Shown: positions 50,898 through 60,821 of the stretch, piece after piece
How the letters are laid out: the number at the start of each line of letters is the position of its first letter
Numbering within the stretch: the first letter of the stretch is position 1
Translations under genes and position numbers: made by a program
The notes under the pieces: model-generated
The model's input: the letters and a program-made list of their open reading frames with translations, nothing else
Databases searched by the model: none
What the model was told of the DNA's origin: nothing
Source of the DNA: Salinisphaera sp.
GTDB taxonomy: Bacteria; Pseudomonadota; Gammaproteobacteria; Nevskiales; Salinisphaeraceae
Assembly: GCF_002729955.1 (NCBI RefSeq)
Contig: NZ_PBYA01000004.1
Span: 115,424 to 179,423, forward strand
Reading direction: 5' to 3'
Length of the DNA: 64,000 nt

Positions 50898-51311
50898 TCA
50901 GCCCAGCAGGCGCCGGTATTCCTTGAGCATGCAACGGTCCATGACCACTTCGATGCCTGCATCCACGGCCTTTTGCGCGGCTTCGTGGTGAATCACGCCT
51001 TCCTGCAGCCACAGGGTGCGGACATGACACTCGATACAGGCATCGACGATCTGGGGCACGTGCTCGGAGGAACGGAACACGTCCACGACGTCCGTCAAAC
51101 CCGTGACATGGCGTAGGTCCGGGAACGCATTCACGCCCAGCACTTCGCGCTCGTTCGGGTTGACCGGCACGATATCAAAGCCCTCGCTTTGAAGCGCCTG
51201 GGCCACTTCGTAGGACGGCCGATCCGGGTTGGAGGACAGTCCGATCACGATCACGCGACGGGTCTGGGCCAGGATCTCTCGAATACGACTATCTTCGGTA
51301 ACTATGGGCAT
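50898..51311 (-). CDS. CoA-binding domain protein (YccU-like)
   Basis: A 137-residue Rossmann-fold CoA_binding_2 protein: RRVIVIGLSSNPDRPSYEVAQALQSEGFDIVPVNPNEREVLG near residue 18, and TLWLQEGVIHHEAAQKAVDAGIEVVMDRCMLKEYRRL at the C terminus. Members bind CoA or nucleotides; their physiological role is uncertain. It follows the DUF2059 lipoprotein gene by only 5 bases, so they form an operon. Confidence 0.93.
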   Translation of the reverse strand: MPIVTEDSRIREILAQTRRVIVIGLSSNPDRPSYEVAQALQSEGFDIVPVNPNEREVLGVNAFPDLRHVTGLTDVVDVFRSSEHVPQIVDACIECHVRTLWLQEGVIHHEAAQKAVDAGIEVVMDRCMLKEYRRLLG

Positions 51312-51316
51312 TTGGA

Positions 51317-52162
51317 TCAGCTGGAAGCGGGAGTGAAGTTTTCGGTCACGCGATCGCTGGCCGCGGAAAGCGTGTCGATGATGGCGTTCTTGAGCGCCTG
51401 ATTGGCCCAGACGAGCGCCGGCTGATTCTGCAGGGCGACATACTCGCTCAGCGTGCTGTCGTCGACGTCGCGATAGACATAGAGCAGCATCAGCGGCACG
51501 CGCTGTTCGAGCTTGTTGCCGATATCCGCCCGCGTTTCGGCGACCATCTGTTCCACGCGGCTGTTGTCGACCTGGTATTCCGCTGCCGAGGCCTCGTTGC
51601 GGGCGCGAATCATGGCTTCGAGCAGCGTGACGTTGAAGTCGGTCTGCAGTTCGACGACCTTCATGTTCTCGGCCAGCATATCGACCTTGCGCAGGCGCTC
51701 CTTGCGCTCGGCCGTGGCCGGCTGTTCGACGAACGCCTTGAAGTTGGCGGCGAAGTCCGGATCCCCGGTCGCCGACTCCAGCGCGATCATGCGCGTGGCC
51801 AGGGGCGTATGCAGGGCGTCGGCCGCGCGCGTGAGCCCGCGCTGCTGGTCGTCCCGGGCGGCGGCATCGCGCAGACGATCGAGCACGTCCTGCTGCAGCG
51901 TCTGCGGGTCGTAGGCTTCATAGACGGCATCGCGCAGCGCGCTGCGGGTGGCCGTGTCCACGTCGTCGGGCAGGTTCTGGTTGAGCGACTGGGTCACGGC
52001 CGGCGCGGCCTGGGCGAGCAGGTCCGGTACGTCATAGGCCGCCATCACACGGTCGGCAGCGCTTTCCTGCGCGGCCTTGTCGACCGGTCCGGTCGCACAA
52101 CCCGCCAACACGGCAGCAGCCATCAACACGCCAATAAGATAGGATTTCGCTTGCGGTTTCAC
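51317..52162 (-). CDS. DUF2059-like lipoprotein
   Basis: A 281-residue lipoprotein: signal peptide and lipobox in YLIGVLMAAAVLAGC, with the acylated Cys at residue 22. The mature part is helical, with a DUF2059-like region (LLEAMIRARNEASAAEYQVDN near residue 185, and the final LVWANQALKNAIIDTLSAASD). The Asp after Cys is not present (Cys-Ala), so Lol sorting would send it to the outer membrane. Function is unknown. It is co-transcribed with the CoA-binding protein and divergent from the HEAGH gene. Confidence 0.85.
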   Translation of the reverse strand: MKPQAKSYLIGVLMAAAVLAGCATGPVDKAAQESAADRVMAAYDVPDLLAQAAPAVTQSLNQNLPDDVDTATRSALRDAVYEAYDPQTLQQDVLDRLRDAAARDDQQRGLTRAADALHTPLATRMIALESATGDPDFAANFKAFVEQPATAERKERLRKVDMLAENMKVVELQTDFNVTLLEAMIRARNEASAAEYQVDNSRVEQMVAETRADIGNKLEQRVPLMLLYVYRDVDDSTLSEYVALQNQPALVWANQALKNAIIDTLSAASDRVTENFTPASS

Positions 52163-52176
52163 GTTTCACCTGTGCA

Positions 52177-52719
52177 TTGAGCAATCTGCATACTGTACGC
52201 CAAAGCCCCGACGCCGTGCCCGAAACGCACGACGTGCTCGCCGTTGACTCCCTGGGTTTCGACACCCTGGCGCGCTTTTTCGACCGGCTGGGCCTCACGC
52301 TTGCGCATGTCCCGGGCGGCGAGCCCATCCCCGGCAGCTTCTGGGGCGACGAGGAAGCCGGCCTGATCGGCGACACGCTGTACGTGCGCGACGATACGCC
52401 GGTGCATTCGGCCATGCACGAGGCCGGCCACTACGTGTGCATGGACCAGACACGCCGCAACGGTCTGCATACGAATGCGGGCGGCACCTACGACGAGGAG
52501 AACGCGGTCTGCTACTGGCAGATCCTGGCCAGCGACCATCTCGATGGCATGAGCCGGGAGCGCATGTGCGCCGATATGGACCGCTGGGGTTATACCTTTC
52601 GCCTGGGCAGCGCCGCGGCTTGGTTTGCCGACGACGCCGAGGACGCCCATGCCTGGCTGGTGGCCGCGGGCCTCGTCGACGCCGACAGCGGCGCGCTCAA
52701 CGTTCAAGTACGCCGCTGA
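52177..52719 (+). CDS. conserved hypothetical protein with HEAGH zincin-like motif
   Basis: A protein of up to 180 residues with HSAMHEAGHYVCMD near residue 88, an HExxH-like motif (HEAGH) typical of zinc metallopeptidases, followed by Cys and acidic residues. The flanking GSFWGDEEAGLIGDTLYVRDDTPV and GTYDEENAVCYWQILASDHL look conserved, but I cannot name the family. There is no signal peptide, so it is cytosolic. The start is uncertain: the TTG at 52177 (ORF track) versus GTG at 52216 or 52234; no ribosome site stands out. It is convergent with gpmA and divergent from the DUF2059 gene. Confidence 0.75.
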   Translation: MSNLHTVRQSPDAVPETHDVLAVDSLGFDTLARFFDRLGLTLAHVPGGEPIPGSFWGDEEAGLIGDTLYVRDDTPVHSAMHEAGHYVCMDQTRRNGLHTNAGGTYDEENAVCYWQILASDHLDGMSRERMCADMDRWGYTFRLGSAAAWFADDAEDAHAWLVAAGLVDADSGALNVQVRR

Positions 52720-52734
52720 GCGCAACGCCCGGCG

Positions 52735-53484
52735 CTATTTCGACTTGGCCTGATCGGCGACCGCTTTCGCAGCGGCCTCGGCGGCTTCGGCGTCGCCCAG
52801 ATAACGCGATTCGATGACGTTGAGCTCGTCGTCGAGCGTATACAGCTGCGGAATGCCGGTGGGGATGTTCACCCCGGTGATCACATCGTCGGCGATGCCG
52901 TCGAGGTATTTGACCAGCGCACGCAGGCTGTTGCCGTGGGCGGTCACCAGCACCGTCTCGCCCGCCTTCAAGCGGGGCGCGATGGCGTCGTGCCAGTAGG
53001 GCAGCACGCGATCGAGCGTGAGCGCGAGGGACTCGGTGCCCGGCAGCACGCGCGCGTCCAGATGCCGATAGCGCGGATCATTGCGCGGGTGGCCCGGATC
53101 GTCTGCGGCCATTTCCGGCGGCGGAATATCATAGCTGCGGCGCCAGACATGAACCTGTTCCTCGCCGTGCTTGGCCGCGGTTTCGGCCTTGTCCAGGCCC
53201 TGCAGCCCGCCGTAATGGCGTTCGTTCAGGCGCCAATGACGCACCACCTCGACCCAGGGCTGCTCCAGCTCTTCCAGCGCCAGCCACATGGTCTTGATGG
53301 CACGCTGGAGCATGGACGTGAACACGATATCGAAGCGAATGCCTTCTTCGGCCAGCAGACGACCCGCGGCGCGTGCCTCGGCCCGGCCCTGATCGGTCAG
53401 GTCGACATCGACCCAGCCGGTGAATCGATTCTCGAGGTTCCACTGGCTCTGACCGTGGCGTAGCAGTACGAGCTTGCCGGGCAT
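52735..53484 (-). CDS. gpmA: 2,3-bisphosphoglycerate-dependent phosphoglycerate mutase
   Basis: A 249-residue dPGM interconverting 3- and 2-phosphoglycerate in glycolysis and gluconeogenesis. The phosphohistidine motif [26 protein letters not shown] is at the N terminus, [18 protein letters not shown] near residue 85, the second catalytic His in [19 protein letters not shown] near residue 180, and the C-terminal lid [16 protein letters not shown] at 53484 is preceded by AAGGAGAG. The C terminus is Ala/Lys rich. Confidence 0.97.
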   Translation of the reverse strand: MPGKLVLLRHGQSQWNLENRFTGWVDVDLTDQGRAEARAAGRLLAEEGIRFDIVFTSMLQRAIKTMWLALEELEQPWVEVVRHWRLNERHYGGLQGLDKAETAAKHGEEQVHVWRRSYDIPPPEMAADDPGHPRNDPRYRHLDARVLPGTESLALTLDRVLPYWHDAIAPRLKAGETVLVTAHGNSLRALVKYLDGIADDVITGVNIPTGIPQLYTLDDELNVIESRYLGDAEAAEAAAKAVADQAKSK

Positions 53485-53533
53485 CGTCTCTCCTTGTATC
53501 GATGGCAGCCGACGCATGCACGCCGGACGGGTA

Positions 53534-53944
53534 TCAGCTGCCTGGCTCGGCCCAGCTGATACGCAGGTCGTGTTGTATACCGAATTCGCGTGCCGCGTCG
53601 ATATCCTTGCCCATGTAGATATCGATCTTGTTGCTCCAGCGGCTGTTCATCTTATCGCGAACCACGTACACGCCGGGCATGCCCTCGATCTTGACCCGGG
53701 CGCCATGGGTCAGCCCCTGCTTGATCAGATCGCGGGATACGGCGATGGCGCGCATCCCCGGTCGCAGCTCGTCACCCCAGGCGGCAATCGACGGCTTGTT
53801 CGCCGTGGTCTGCCACGGCACGGAATTATACGCCGTAGCCGAGACGCTAAGTTCTTTCCATTCAACGGACTCGGCCATTGCCGTAGAAAGTGACGCGCAC
53901 AGCAGTACGAGCACGCTTATCGTTGTTATGACAAAACGACGCAT
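53534..53944 (-). CDS. exported 3D-domain protein
   Basis: A 136-residue protein with a signal peptide ([21 protein letters not shown]) and a 3D (three-Asp) double-psi-beta-barrel domain similar to MltA and Rpf-associated domains. The motif residues appear in [30 protein letters not shown] and the C-terminal [20 protein letters not shown]. Stand-alone 3D proteins are thought to bind or cleave cell-wall glycan. ATG at 53944 has the better leader; the ORF track begins 39 bases upstream. Confidence 0.85.
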   Translation of the reverse strand: MRRFVITTISVLVLLCASLSTAMAESVEWKELSVSATAYNSVPWQTTANKPSIAAWGDELRPGMRAIAVSRDLIKQGLTHGARVKIEGMPGVYVVRDKMNSRWSNKIDIYMGKDIDAAREFGIQHDLRISWAEPGS

Positions 53945-53991
53945 GATTACGTAGGCGACTAAATTAAGCGGCGCAGGATACACGCCGAAGC

Positions 53992-54870
53992 TTAACGTAA
54001 GCTGTCCGAGACCACTTTATTGACGAAGTCCGCGAAGTCATCGAGTTCGCTGCCCGTGCTGCGCAGAGGCGCGACAAGCGGTGCGATGACACCGATATGA
54101 GAGGTATCCGGATAGATTTCCAATTCGGCGCTTGTGCCGACCTCATTCACGCGAGCTGCCAGATTTCGGCTGTTTTTCGGTAGCACCGTGGTATCCGTCG
54201 CGCCGTGCATGAGCAGCATCGGCGGCTCGTCGCCGTCGACGAACTCGATCGGCTGGCTTTGCGGCCAGTCTTCGCGCGGGGCGAAAATCTGCTGTAGCAC
54301 CGGGTCGCGAATGGGGAGAAAATCATAGGGCCCGGCCATGCCGACGAAGCCCGACAGCGCCGAAATCGAAGACCCGGCCGCGTTCAGATAGCGCCCGTCC
54401 GTGGCCAGCATGGCGGCGATATGGGCACCGGCCGAGTGACCGGAGACGAACAGGTTCCCGACGTTGCCGCCATAGTCGGCCGCATGCGCCTGAGCCCAGG
54501 CCACGGCCTTGGCCCCGTCTTCGACGAAACCTGGGAAGGTCGTGGGCGGATACAGCCGGTAGTCCGGCAGCACCGCGATGAAGCCACGCGAGGCCAGGGC
54601 CTGGCCGACGAAGCGATAGCCGTTCTTGTCGCCGCTCTGCCAGCTGCCGCCATAGAAGAACACCACCACCGGCGCGCCGGCCGCGCGGTCGTTGGGCACG
54701 TAGACATCAAGCGTCTGGCGCTCGAGTTCGCCATAGGCGATATCCGCATGGCGATCGTAACCCCAGCGCGGGGTGAGCGCATTGGCCCAGAACTGCCCGG
54801 AACATGCGCTCGACAGCAAAGCGAGCGCGCCCATTAGCAGCGCCCCGCCCATACGCACGACATGTCTCAC
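53992..54870 (-). CDS. lipoprotein alpha/beta-hydrolase (esterase/lipase-like)
   Basis: A 292-residue alpha/beta hydrolase with a lipoprotein leader ([17 protein letters not shown]), so it is probably anchored in the envelope. The hormone-sensitive-lipase-like signatures are [17 protein letters not shown] (oxyanion GGS), nucleophile [13 protein letters not shown] near residue 140, Asp in [10 protein letters not shown] and His in PDTSHIGV near residue 260. The start is the GTG at 54870, overlapping the gor stop by four bases, or the ATG at 54852. The substrate is unknown; carboxylesters are likely. Confidence 0.87.
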   Translation of the reverse strand: MRHVVRMGGALLMGALALLSSACSGQFWANALTPRWGYDRHADIAYGELERQTLDVYVPNDRAAGAPVVVFFYGGSWQSGDKNGYRFVGQALASRGFIAVLPDYRLYPPTTFPGFVEDGAKAVAWAQAHAADYGGNVGNLFVSGHSAGAHIAAMLATDGRYLNAAGSSISALSGFVGMAGPYDFLPIRDPVLQQIFAPREDWPQSQPIEFVDGDEPPMLLMHGATDTTVLPKNSRNLAARVNEVGTSAELEIYPDTSHIGVIAPLVAPLRSTGSELDDFADFVNKVVSDSLR

Positions 54871-56213
54871 GTCATGGTGACGAATTCTTCCGCACTGGTC
54901 GGATGAATCGCCACGGTATCGTCGAAATCGGCCTTGGTCGCGCCCATCTTCACCGCCACCGCAAAGCCCTGCAGCATCTCGTCGGCGCCGTCGCCGATCA
55001 CATGCGCACCAACGATCTTTTCCTCTGCGCCCACGCAGACGAGCTTCATGTCGCTGGGTGTCTTGTGTTCGAGCACGCCGTGATAGAGCGCCACGTAATG
55101 GGTGGTATAGATCTTCACCGCAGCGTCGCCGTACTGGCTGCGGGCGTCGGCTTCCGACAGGCCCACGCTGCCGATCGGCGGATGGGTGAACACCACGGTC
55201 GGGATGTTGTGGTAATCCAGTTTTCGATCCGGCTGGCCGCCGAACAGCCGATCCGACAGCCGTCGCCCGGCGGCGATCGCTACTGGCGTGAGTTCGATCC
55301 CCCCGGTCACGTCGCCCAGCGCATGCACGCCGTCGATGGCGGTGTCCTGCCATTCGTCGACCACGATCGTGCCGTCGGCGGCCAGCTCCACGCCCGTGTT
55401 TTCCAGATCGAGATTGTCGGTGTTGGGCAGGCGGCCGATCGCCCAGATCAGCTTGTCCACGGTGACCGAGTCGCCGTCTTCGAAATCGACCCGGATCTGT
55501 TCGCCAACCTCGCTGAGTTCGGCGGTGCTGCGATTCATCTGCACATCGATGCCGGCCTCTTTCATTCGCTCGATCAGCGTGTCGCCCAGCATCGAATCGA
55601 AGTTCTTGATGACGTGCTCCTTGCGCAGCAGCAGTTTGACGTCGCTGCCCAGCGCATTGAGCACGCCCGCCAGTTCCACCGCGATATAGCCGCTGCCCAC
55701 GATGGCCACGCTGTTCGGGCGTTCGCGCCAGGTGAAGAAACCGTCCGAATCGGTGCCGAGCGCCGCCCCCGGAATATCCGGCCAGTGCGGCTTGCCGCCG
55801 GTGGCGATTACCACATGGTCGGCATCGAGCTCGCGCTCGCCGACGGCAATACGGCGCTCGCCGAGAAAGCGCGCGTCGCCGGCGATGAATTCCACCGCGT
55901 CCTTGTCGAGATTGCGCGCATAGATGCCGTTCAGGCGCTGGATATAGGTCTCGCGGTTATCCACGAGTTTGGCCCAGTCGTGCTCGGGCACACCGGTGGC
56001 AAAACCGTAGTGCGCCGCATCGCCCGCGTGGGTAGCGAATTCGGCCGCATGCCACATCACCTTCTTGGGCACGCAGCCGACGTTGACGCAGGTGCCGCCC
56101 AGCCGACCGCGTTCGATCAGTGCCACTTTCTTGCCGTAGCTGGCGGCCCGGCGGGCAGTGGCCATGCCGCCGCTGCCGCCGCCGATGACCACCAGGTCGA
56201 AATGTTCGCTCAT
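54867..56213 (-). CDS. gor: glutathione reductase
   Basis: A 448-residue pyridine-nucleotide disulfide oxidoreductase regenerating glutathione with NADPH. FAD motif VIGGGSGG is at residue 9, the redox-active disulfide [13 protein letters not shown] near residue 40, the second nucleotide site [15 protein letters not shown] near residue 168, and the C-terminal catalytic His region [15 protein letters not shown] then [11 protein letters not shown], with a His-x-x-x-x-Glu dyad region ending [13 protein letters not shown]. Reduced glutathione is the cofactor for the class III ADH paralogue in this window. Coupled to the esterase by a 4-base overlap. Confidence 0.96.
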   Translation of the reverse strand: MSEHFDLVVIGGGSGGMATARRAASYGKKVALIERGRLGGTCVNVGCVPKKVMWHAAEFATHAGDAAHYGFATGVPEHDWAKLVDNRETYIQRLNGIYARNLDKDAVEFIAGDARFLGERRIAVGERELDADHVVIATGGKPHWPDIPGAALGTDSDGFFTWRERPNSVAIVGSGYIAVELAGVLNALGSDVKLLLRKEHVIKNFDSMLGDTLIERMKEAGIDVQMNRSTAELSEVGEQIRVDFEDGDSVTVDKLIWAIGRLPNTDNLDLENTGVELAADGTIVVDEWQDTAIDGVHALGDVTGGIELTPVAIAAGRRLSDRLFGGQPDRKLDYHNIPTVVFTHPPIGSVGLSEADARSQYGDAAVKIYTTHYVALYHGVLEHKTPSDMKLVCVGAEEKIVGAHVIGDGADEMLQGFAVAVKMGATKADFDDTVAIHPTSAEEFVTMT

Positions 56214-56362
56214 AACTGCTCGCTCACCATATGATGGTGCCCATTGTATTCACCGAAACGCGGCACGTCGTGTTGCGCTCTTGATACAGCACAAGCCCAG
56301 CCGCAGATTCAGGTTAATTGACGGCGCCGTGGCGCCTGCTTCGCTTCCTAGCCGAGATGATC

Positions 56363-58435
56363 ATGACCGATACGCAAGACAACCCGCTGGTGACCATGCT
56401 CGACGGCGGCCAGCTGCCGGATTTCGATGCCATCAAGCCCGAACATGCCGAACCGGCCGTCGAACGCATGATTGCCGACGCCCGCCGAGCGGTGGATCGC
56501 GCCATCGCCGAAGGCGTGAACCCGACCTGGGACAAGCTCATCGCGCCGCTGGACGCCGCCGAGGATCGCATCGGGCGCGCGTTTTCGCCGGTATCGCATC
56601 TGCATTCGGTCATGGATTCGCCGGCTTGGCGCGAGGCCTACCAGGCCTGCCTGCCCAAGCTGACCGCCTTTTCTTCGGAGCTGGGCCAGAACACGGCATT
56701 GTTCGAAGCCGTGCAACGCCTGCGCGACTCCGACGAATTCGACACGCTCGACGCCGCCCAGCAGCGGGTGATCACCGACATGCTGCGCGATTTCCGTCTG
56801 GCCGGCGTGGCGCTGGACGAGGCCAACAAGAAACGCTATGCCGATATCGCCCAGCGCCTGAGCGAACTGTCGACCACCTTCCAGCAGAACGTGCTCGACG
56901 CCACCCAGGCCTGGCGCAAGCATCTCACCGACGAAGCCCGGTTGAGCGGCCTGCCCGACTCGGCGCGTTCGCTGCTGGCCCAGAATGCGGGCAACAAGGA
57001 ACTCGACGGCTGGCTGGTCACCCTCGATGCGCCGAGCTTCATCGCCATCATGACCCATGCCGACGATCGCGAGCTGCGCGCCGAGGTCTACGAGGCCTTC
57101 TCCAGCCGGGCATCGGAAGTGGGCCCGAATGCCAACGAATTCGACAACGGCGCGATCATGGACGAGATTCTGGCGCTACGGCATGAAGCGGCGGGCCTGC
57201 TCGGCTTCGACAACTATGCCGAGAAATCGCTGGCCACCAAGATGGCCGAAACGCCGGATGAGATTGAAGCCTTCCTGCTCGATCTGGCCGAACGCAGCCG
57301 TGCCCCGGCCGAAGCGGAACTGGCCGAACTCAAGGCGCTGGCCGCCGACGACGGCATCGACGATTTCGCCGCCCGGGACGTCGGCTACTACAGCGAAAAG
57401 CTCAAGGAACAGCGCTACGACTATTCCGCCGAGGATCTGCGGCCCTATTTCCAGGCGCCCAAGGTCATCGACGGCCTGTTCAAGGTGGTGGAAAAGCTCT
57501 ACGGCATTCGTATCGCCGCGCTCGAGGGCGTATCGACCTGGCACGAGGACGTCACCGTCTACGAAATCCGCGACGACGCCGACGAACGCCGTGGCGTGTT
57601 CTATCTCGACCCCTATGCCCGCGAAGGCAAGCGCGGCGGCGCCTGGATGGACGGCTTCCAGAGCCGGCGTGCCGACGACAATGGCCTGCAGCTGCCGGTC
57701 GCGTTTCTGACCTGCAACTTCTCGCCGCCGATCGGCGGCGAACCGGCGCTGTTGACCCACGACGAAGTCACCACGCTGTTCCATGAATTCGGCCACGGCC
57801 TGCACCACATGCTCACCCGCGTGGACTATGGCCCGATTTCCGGCATCGCCGGCGTGGAATGGGATGCGGTCGAGCTGCCCAGCCAGTTCATGGAAAACTG
57901 GTGCTGGGAACGGGCATCGCTGGATCTGTTCGCGGCCCACTTCGAGACCGGCGAGGCGCTGCCCCAGGATCTGTTCGACAAGCTCTATGCCTCGCGCAAC
58001 CACATGGCCGGCTGGCAGATGCTGCGCCAGGTGGAAATCTCGTTGTTCGATCTGCGCCTGCACCGCGACTACGACCCGACCACCATCAGCCAGGTCATGG
58101 ATACGCTGGCGAAAGTGCGCGCCGAAGTGGCCGTACTCACGCCGCCGGCGGTCAACCGCTTCCCGCACAGCTTTCAGCATGTCTTCGCGGGCGGCTATGC
58201 GGCCGGCTACTACAGCTACAAATGGGCCGAAGTGCTCTCCGCGGATGCCTTCTCGGCCTTCGAGGAAACCGACCTGTTCGATACCACGACCGGCCAGCGT
58301 TTTCTCACCGAAGTGCTCGAACGCGGCGGCACCCGCGATGCGATGGACAACTTCGTGGCCTTTCGCGGGCGCGAACCGTCGATCGAGGCGCTGCTGCGCC
58401 ATAGCGGTCTCGACGGCAACGAACGCGCCGCCTAG
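56363..58435 (+). CDS. prlC: oligopeptidase A
   Basis: A 690-residue M3-family zinc metallopeptidase that degrades signal peptides and short peptides in the cytosol. The active-site HExxH is VTTLFHEFGHGLHHMLTRVDY near residue 470, followed by the third ligand Glu in GVEWDAVELPSQFMENW. The N terminus NPLVTMLDGGQLPDFDAIKPEHAEPAVERMI is the OpdA pattern. The start is ATG 56363, with ATG 56357 as an alternative; the ORF track extends upstream. Divergent from gor. Confidence 0.96.
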   Translation: MTDTQDNPLVTMLDGGQLPDFDAIKPEHAEPAVERMIADARRAVDRAIAEGVNPTWDKLIAPLDAAEDRIGRAFSPVSHLHSVMDSPAWREAYQACLPKLTAFSSELGQNTALFEAVQRLRDSDEFDTLDAAQQRVITDMLRDFRLAGVALDEANKKRYADIAQRLSELSTTFQQNVLDATQAWRKHLTDEARLSGLPDSARSLLAQNAGNKELDGWLVTLDAPSFIAIMTHADDRELRAEVYEAFSSRASEVGPNANEFDNGAIMDEILALRHEAAGLLGFDNYAEKSLATKMAETPDEIEAFLLDLAERSRAPAEAELAELKALAADDGIDDFAARDVGYYSEKLKEQRYDYSAEDLRPYFQAPKVIDGLFKVVEKLYGIRIAALEGVSTWHEDVTVYEIRDDADERRGVFYLDPYAREGKRGGAWMDGFQSRRADDNGLQLPVAFLTCNFSPPIGGEPALLTHDEVTTLFHEFGHGLHHMLTRVDYGPISGIAGVEWDAVELPSQFMENWCWERASLDLFAAHFETGEALPQDLFDKLYASRNHMAGWQMLRQVEISLFDLRLHRDYDPTTISQVMDTLAKVRAEVAVLTPPAVNRFPHSFQHVFAGGYAAGYYSYKWAEVLSADAFSAFEETDLFDTTTGQRFLTEVLERGGTRDAMDNFVAFRGREPSIEALLRHSGLDGNERAA

Positions 58436-58462
58436 GGAAGCTTGCGCGCGTGTCGGGGCGGC

Positions 58463-58933
58463 TCAGGCTTTGGCCGACAGCTGCGCGTTGAAGCGGGCGC
58501 GCAGCTGTTCCACCCGTTTTCGATTGACGCCGAAGTCGTAGTAGCCCAGCCGCGACGAGGACTTCACGTCGATGATCTCGGCCTGGGGCTGGACGATGAA
58601 GGTCACGTCATCGACGAATCCCAGCGTGCTGCGAAAAGTGGCATGGATGAAGCGCTCTTCGGCGCGCTCCACCGTCGCCCCCTCGCTGGCGGCGAGGATA
58701 TCGAGCAGGGTCTGGCGGGCGACGTCTGCGCTGGTCTGCTTGTAGGCAAACGGCGCCACGTATTTCGACCCGCCCTTTTCGGCCTGGGAAGATACGCAGT
58801 GGGGCGCGCTCGAACAGGCGGTGAATTCGTCCGCCGAACGGGTGAACTGCTTCGGCGGCGGGCTGGCACAGCCGATTACGCCCGAGGTCATTACAATGGC
58901 GGCGGTAAACGGCTTGGATAGAAGTCGACGCAT
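58463..58933 (-). CDS. DUF1499 lipoprotein
   Basis: A 156-residue lipoprotein: leader AIVMTSGVIGC with Cys at residue 22 followed by Ala, so outer-membrane sorting is expected. The mature part is DUF1499: FTACSSAPHCVSSQAE near residue 40, YVAPFAYKQ, ERFIHATFRSTLGFVDDVTFIVQP and the final RLGYYDFGVNRKRVEQLRARF. Function is unknown. Convergent with prlC and divergent from xthA. Confidence 0.92.
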   Translation of the reverse strand: MRRLLSKPFTAAIVMTSGVIGCASPPPKQFTRSADEFTACSSAPHCVSSQAEKGGSKYVAPFAYKQTSADVARQTLLDILAASEGATVERAEERFIHATFRSTLGFVDDVTFIVQPQAEIIDVKSSSRLGYYDFGVNRKRVEQLRARFNAQLSAKA

Positions 58934-59017
58934 GGCGTGCTATCAAAAGGGTCGAAGGAGTGACCCAAGGTATAGCGCGCCCACCGCCTCGACCGCAACG
59001 CAAAGGAACCCCGTCGC

Positions 59018-59791
59018 ATGCAGATCGCCACCTGGAACGTCAATTCGCTCAACGTGCGCCTGGAACACGTGCTGGCCTGGCTGGAGAAGAACCCGGTCGA
59101 TGCGCTCGCGCTGCAGGAAACCAAGCTCACCGACGACAAGTTCCCGCACGAGGCCATCCGCGAGGCCGGTTACGAAACCGTATTCACCGGCCAGAAAACC
59201 TACAACGGCGTGGCCCTGCTCACGAAAACGCCGGCCGAGGACGTGGCCTATGCGCTGCCCGGCTTCGAGGACGACCACAAGCGCGTGATCGCGGCCACCG
59301 TGAACGGCGTGCGCGTGATCGGCGTGTACTGCCCCAACGGCCAGGCGCTGGATTCACCCAAGTTCGAATACAAGCTGGCCTGGTTCGAAGCGCTGGCAAG
59401 CTGGTTGAAAGCCGAGCTACAGAACCACGACAAGCTGGTGCTCACCGGCGATTTCAATATCGCCCCGCGCCCGGAAGACACCTACGACCCGGACAAATGG
59501 GAAGGCCGTATCCTGTGCTCGCCGCCCGAGCGCGCCGCCCTGCAGACGCTGCTCGACGCCGGACTTGCCGACTGCTGGCGGCTGTTCGACGAACGCGAAG
59601 GCCGGCATCGTTTCACCTGGTGGGATTACCGCAATGGCGGCTGGGCGCGTAACGCTGGGCTGCGTATCGACCACGTGCTCGCCACCCCGGCGCTGGTCGA
59701 AGCCTGTCGCGACTGCAAGGCCCATGTCGGCGAGCGCGGGCGCAAGCGCCCCTCCGACCATGTACCGGTGGTGGCCGAGTTCGATCTCTAG
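59018..59791 (+). CDS. xthA: exodeoxyribonuclease III
   Basis: A 257-residue AP endonuclease/3' exonuclease in base-excision repair. Motifs are MQIATWNVNSLNVRLEHVLAWL, ALALQETKLTDDKFP (catalytic Glu) near residue 32, VLTGDFNIAPRPEDTYDP (Asp/Asn) near residue 140, and the catalytic His in GRKRPSDHVPVVAEFDL at the C terminus. Length is typical. The stop overlaps the convergent BASS transporter stop by four bases. Confidence 0.96.
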   Translation: MQIATWNVNSLNVRLEHVLAWLEKNPVDALALQETKLTDDKFPHEAIREAGYETVFTGQKTYNGVALLTKTPAEDVAYALPGFEDDHKRVIAATVNGVRVIGVYCPNGQALDSPKFEYKLAWFEALASWLKAELQNHDKLVLTGDFNIAPRPEDTYDPDKWEGRILCSPPERAALQTLLDAGLADCWRLFDEREGRHRFTWWDYRNGGWARNAGLRIDHVLATPALVEACRDCKAHVGERGRKRPSDHVPVVAEFDL

Positions 59792-60657
59792 CCGGCCGGG
59801 CGCTGGATCAATCGACCGGCGCCGATCAATCCGACACCGAACACGAACATGAGAACGCCGTAGACGGCCGAGGGCACGGACATTTCGCTCGAATCCAGCA
59901 GTGTCAGCGTCACGAGCAGGCCCAGCGTCGCGTTCTTGATGCCGAGTTCGATCGCGACGGTGAGGGCATCGCGTAAAGGCAGTCCGGCAAGCCGGCCACC
60001 CAGCAAGCCCAGCAGGATACCGGCGATATTCAGAGCCGCCGCGGCCAGCCCCGCGGTCTGTAGCAGGGCCCAGAACTCGTCGCGTACCTGCATCACGATG
60101 GCAGCGATAAGCGCGACCAGCACGAACATGCCGAACAGGCTGACCAGACTCTCGGACCGTTTTGCAAAGGCCGGCGCCACACGGCGTATCGCCATGCCGA
60201 GCGATACCGGAATCAGGATGATGACCACCAGCGTTGCAACGGTTCGCAGCACGGGTAGCGAGATGCGCTCGCTGGTATCCATATAGAGCTGCATGGCCAG
60301 ATTCGTGAACAACGGCAGGGTGAGGATCGTCACCAGGCTCGCCAGCACCGTGAGCACGATCGACAGCGCCACGTTGCCGCGCGCAAGAAAGGTAAACAGA
60401 TTGGACGTGGTCCCGCCCGGGCATGCGGCGATGATTACCAGGCCCACCGCGATGGGGCCCGGCAACCCCAGAAGCGCGACGATTCCGAAGGCGGCGACCG
60501 GCAGCAGGAGAATCTGGGCGATGGCGCCCATGATCGTGGCGCGTGGATAAACGACAACGTTGCGGAAATCGCGCGGTGCGAGCGTCAGCCCCATCCCGAG
60601 CATGATGATGAACAAAGAGACCGGCAAACCGATCTGAATCAGCGGACCCTGTTCCAC
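59788..60657 (-). CDS. bile acid:sodium symporter (BASS)-family transporter
   Basis: A 289-residue inner-membrane protein with eight to ten hydrophobic segments and the BASS signature AACPGGTTSNLFTFLARGNVALS near residue 78, plus VAIELGIKNATLGLLVTL near residue 220 (the ExGxxNxxL substrate/Na+ site). BASS proteins co-transport sodium with organic anions such as pyruvate, pantoate or 2-keto acids; the cargo is not assignable here. It seems to stand alone between xthA and a Gfo/Idh/MocA oxidoreductase. Confidence 0.92.
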   Translation of the reverse strand: MEQGPLIQIGLPVSLFIIMLGMGLTLAPRDFRNVVVYPRATIMGAIAQILLLPVAAFGIVALLGLPGPIAVGLVIIAACPGGTTSNLFTFLARGNVALSIVLTVLASLVTILTLPLFTNLAMQLYMDTSERISLPVLRTVATLVVIILIPVSLGMAIRRVAPAFAKRSESLVSLFGMFVLVALIAAIVMQVRDEFWALLQTAGLAAAALNIAGILLGLLGGRLAGLPLRDALTVAIELGIKNATLGLLVTLTLLDSSEMSVPSAVYGVLMFVFGVGLIGAGRLIQRPAG

Positions 60658-60770
60658 GCGCGCTCCTCCATTTTTTCATGGCGCCGTTTTCAGCACGGCT
60701 GTGTTTTTTTTCGAGATCGCCGTCCGCGCCCCGAGGCAACGAATATGGCCTGTATCGGCGGTCCGCACAA

Positions 60771-60798
60771 ACAAAAACGGCGCCTCTCGGGCGCCGTT
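60771..60798 (-). terminator. terminator of the Gfo/Idh/MocA gene
   Basis: On the minus strand an AACGGCGCC/GGCGCCGTT perfect 9-bp stem with a 5-base loop is followed by TTTTTG. Confidence 0.9.
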
Positions 60799-60821
60799 AT
60801 CGAGCGGTTGCAGCAGGCCGG

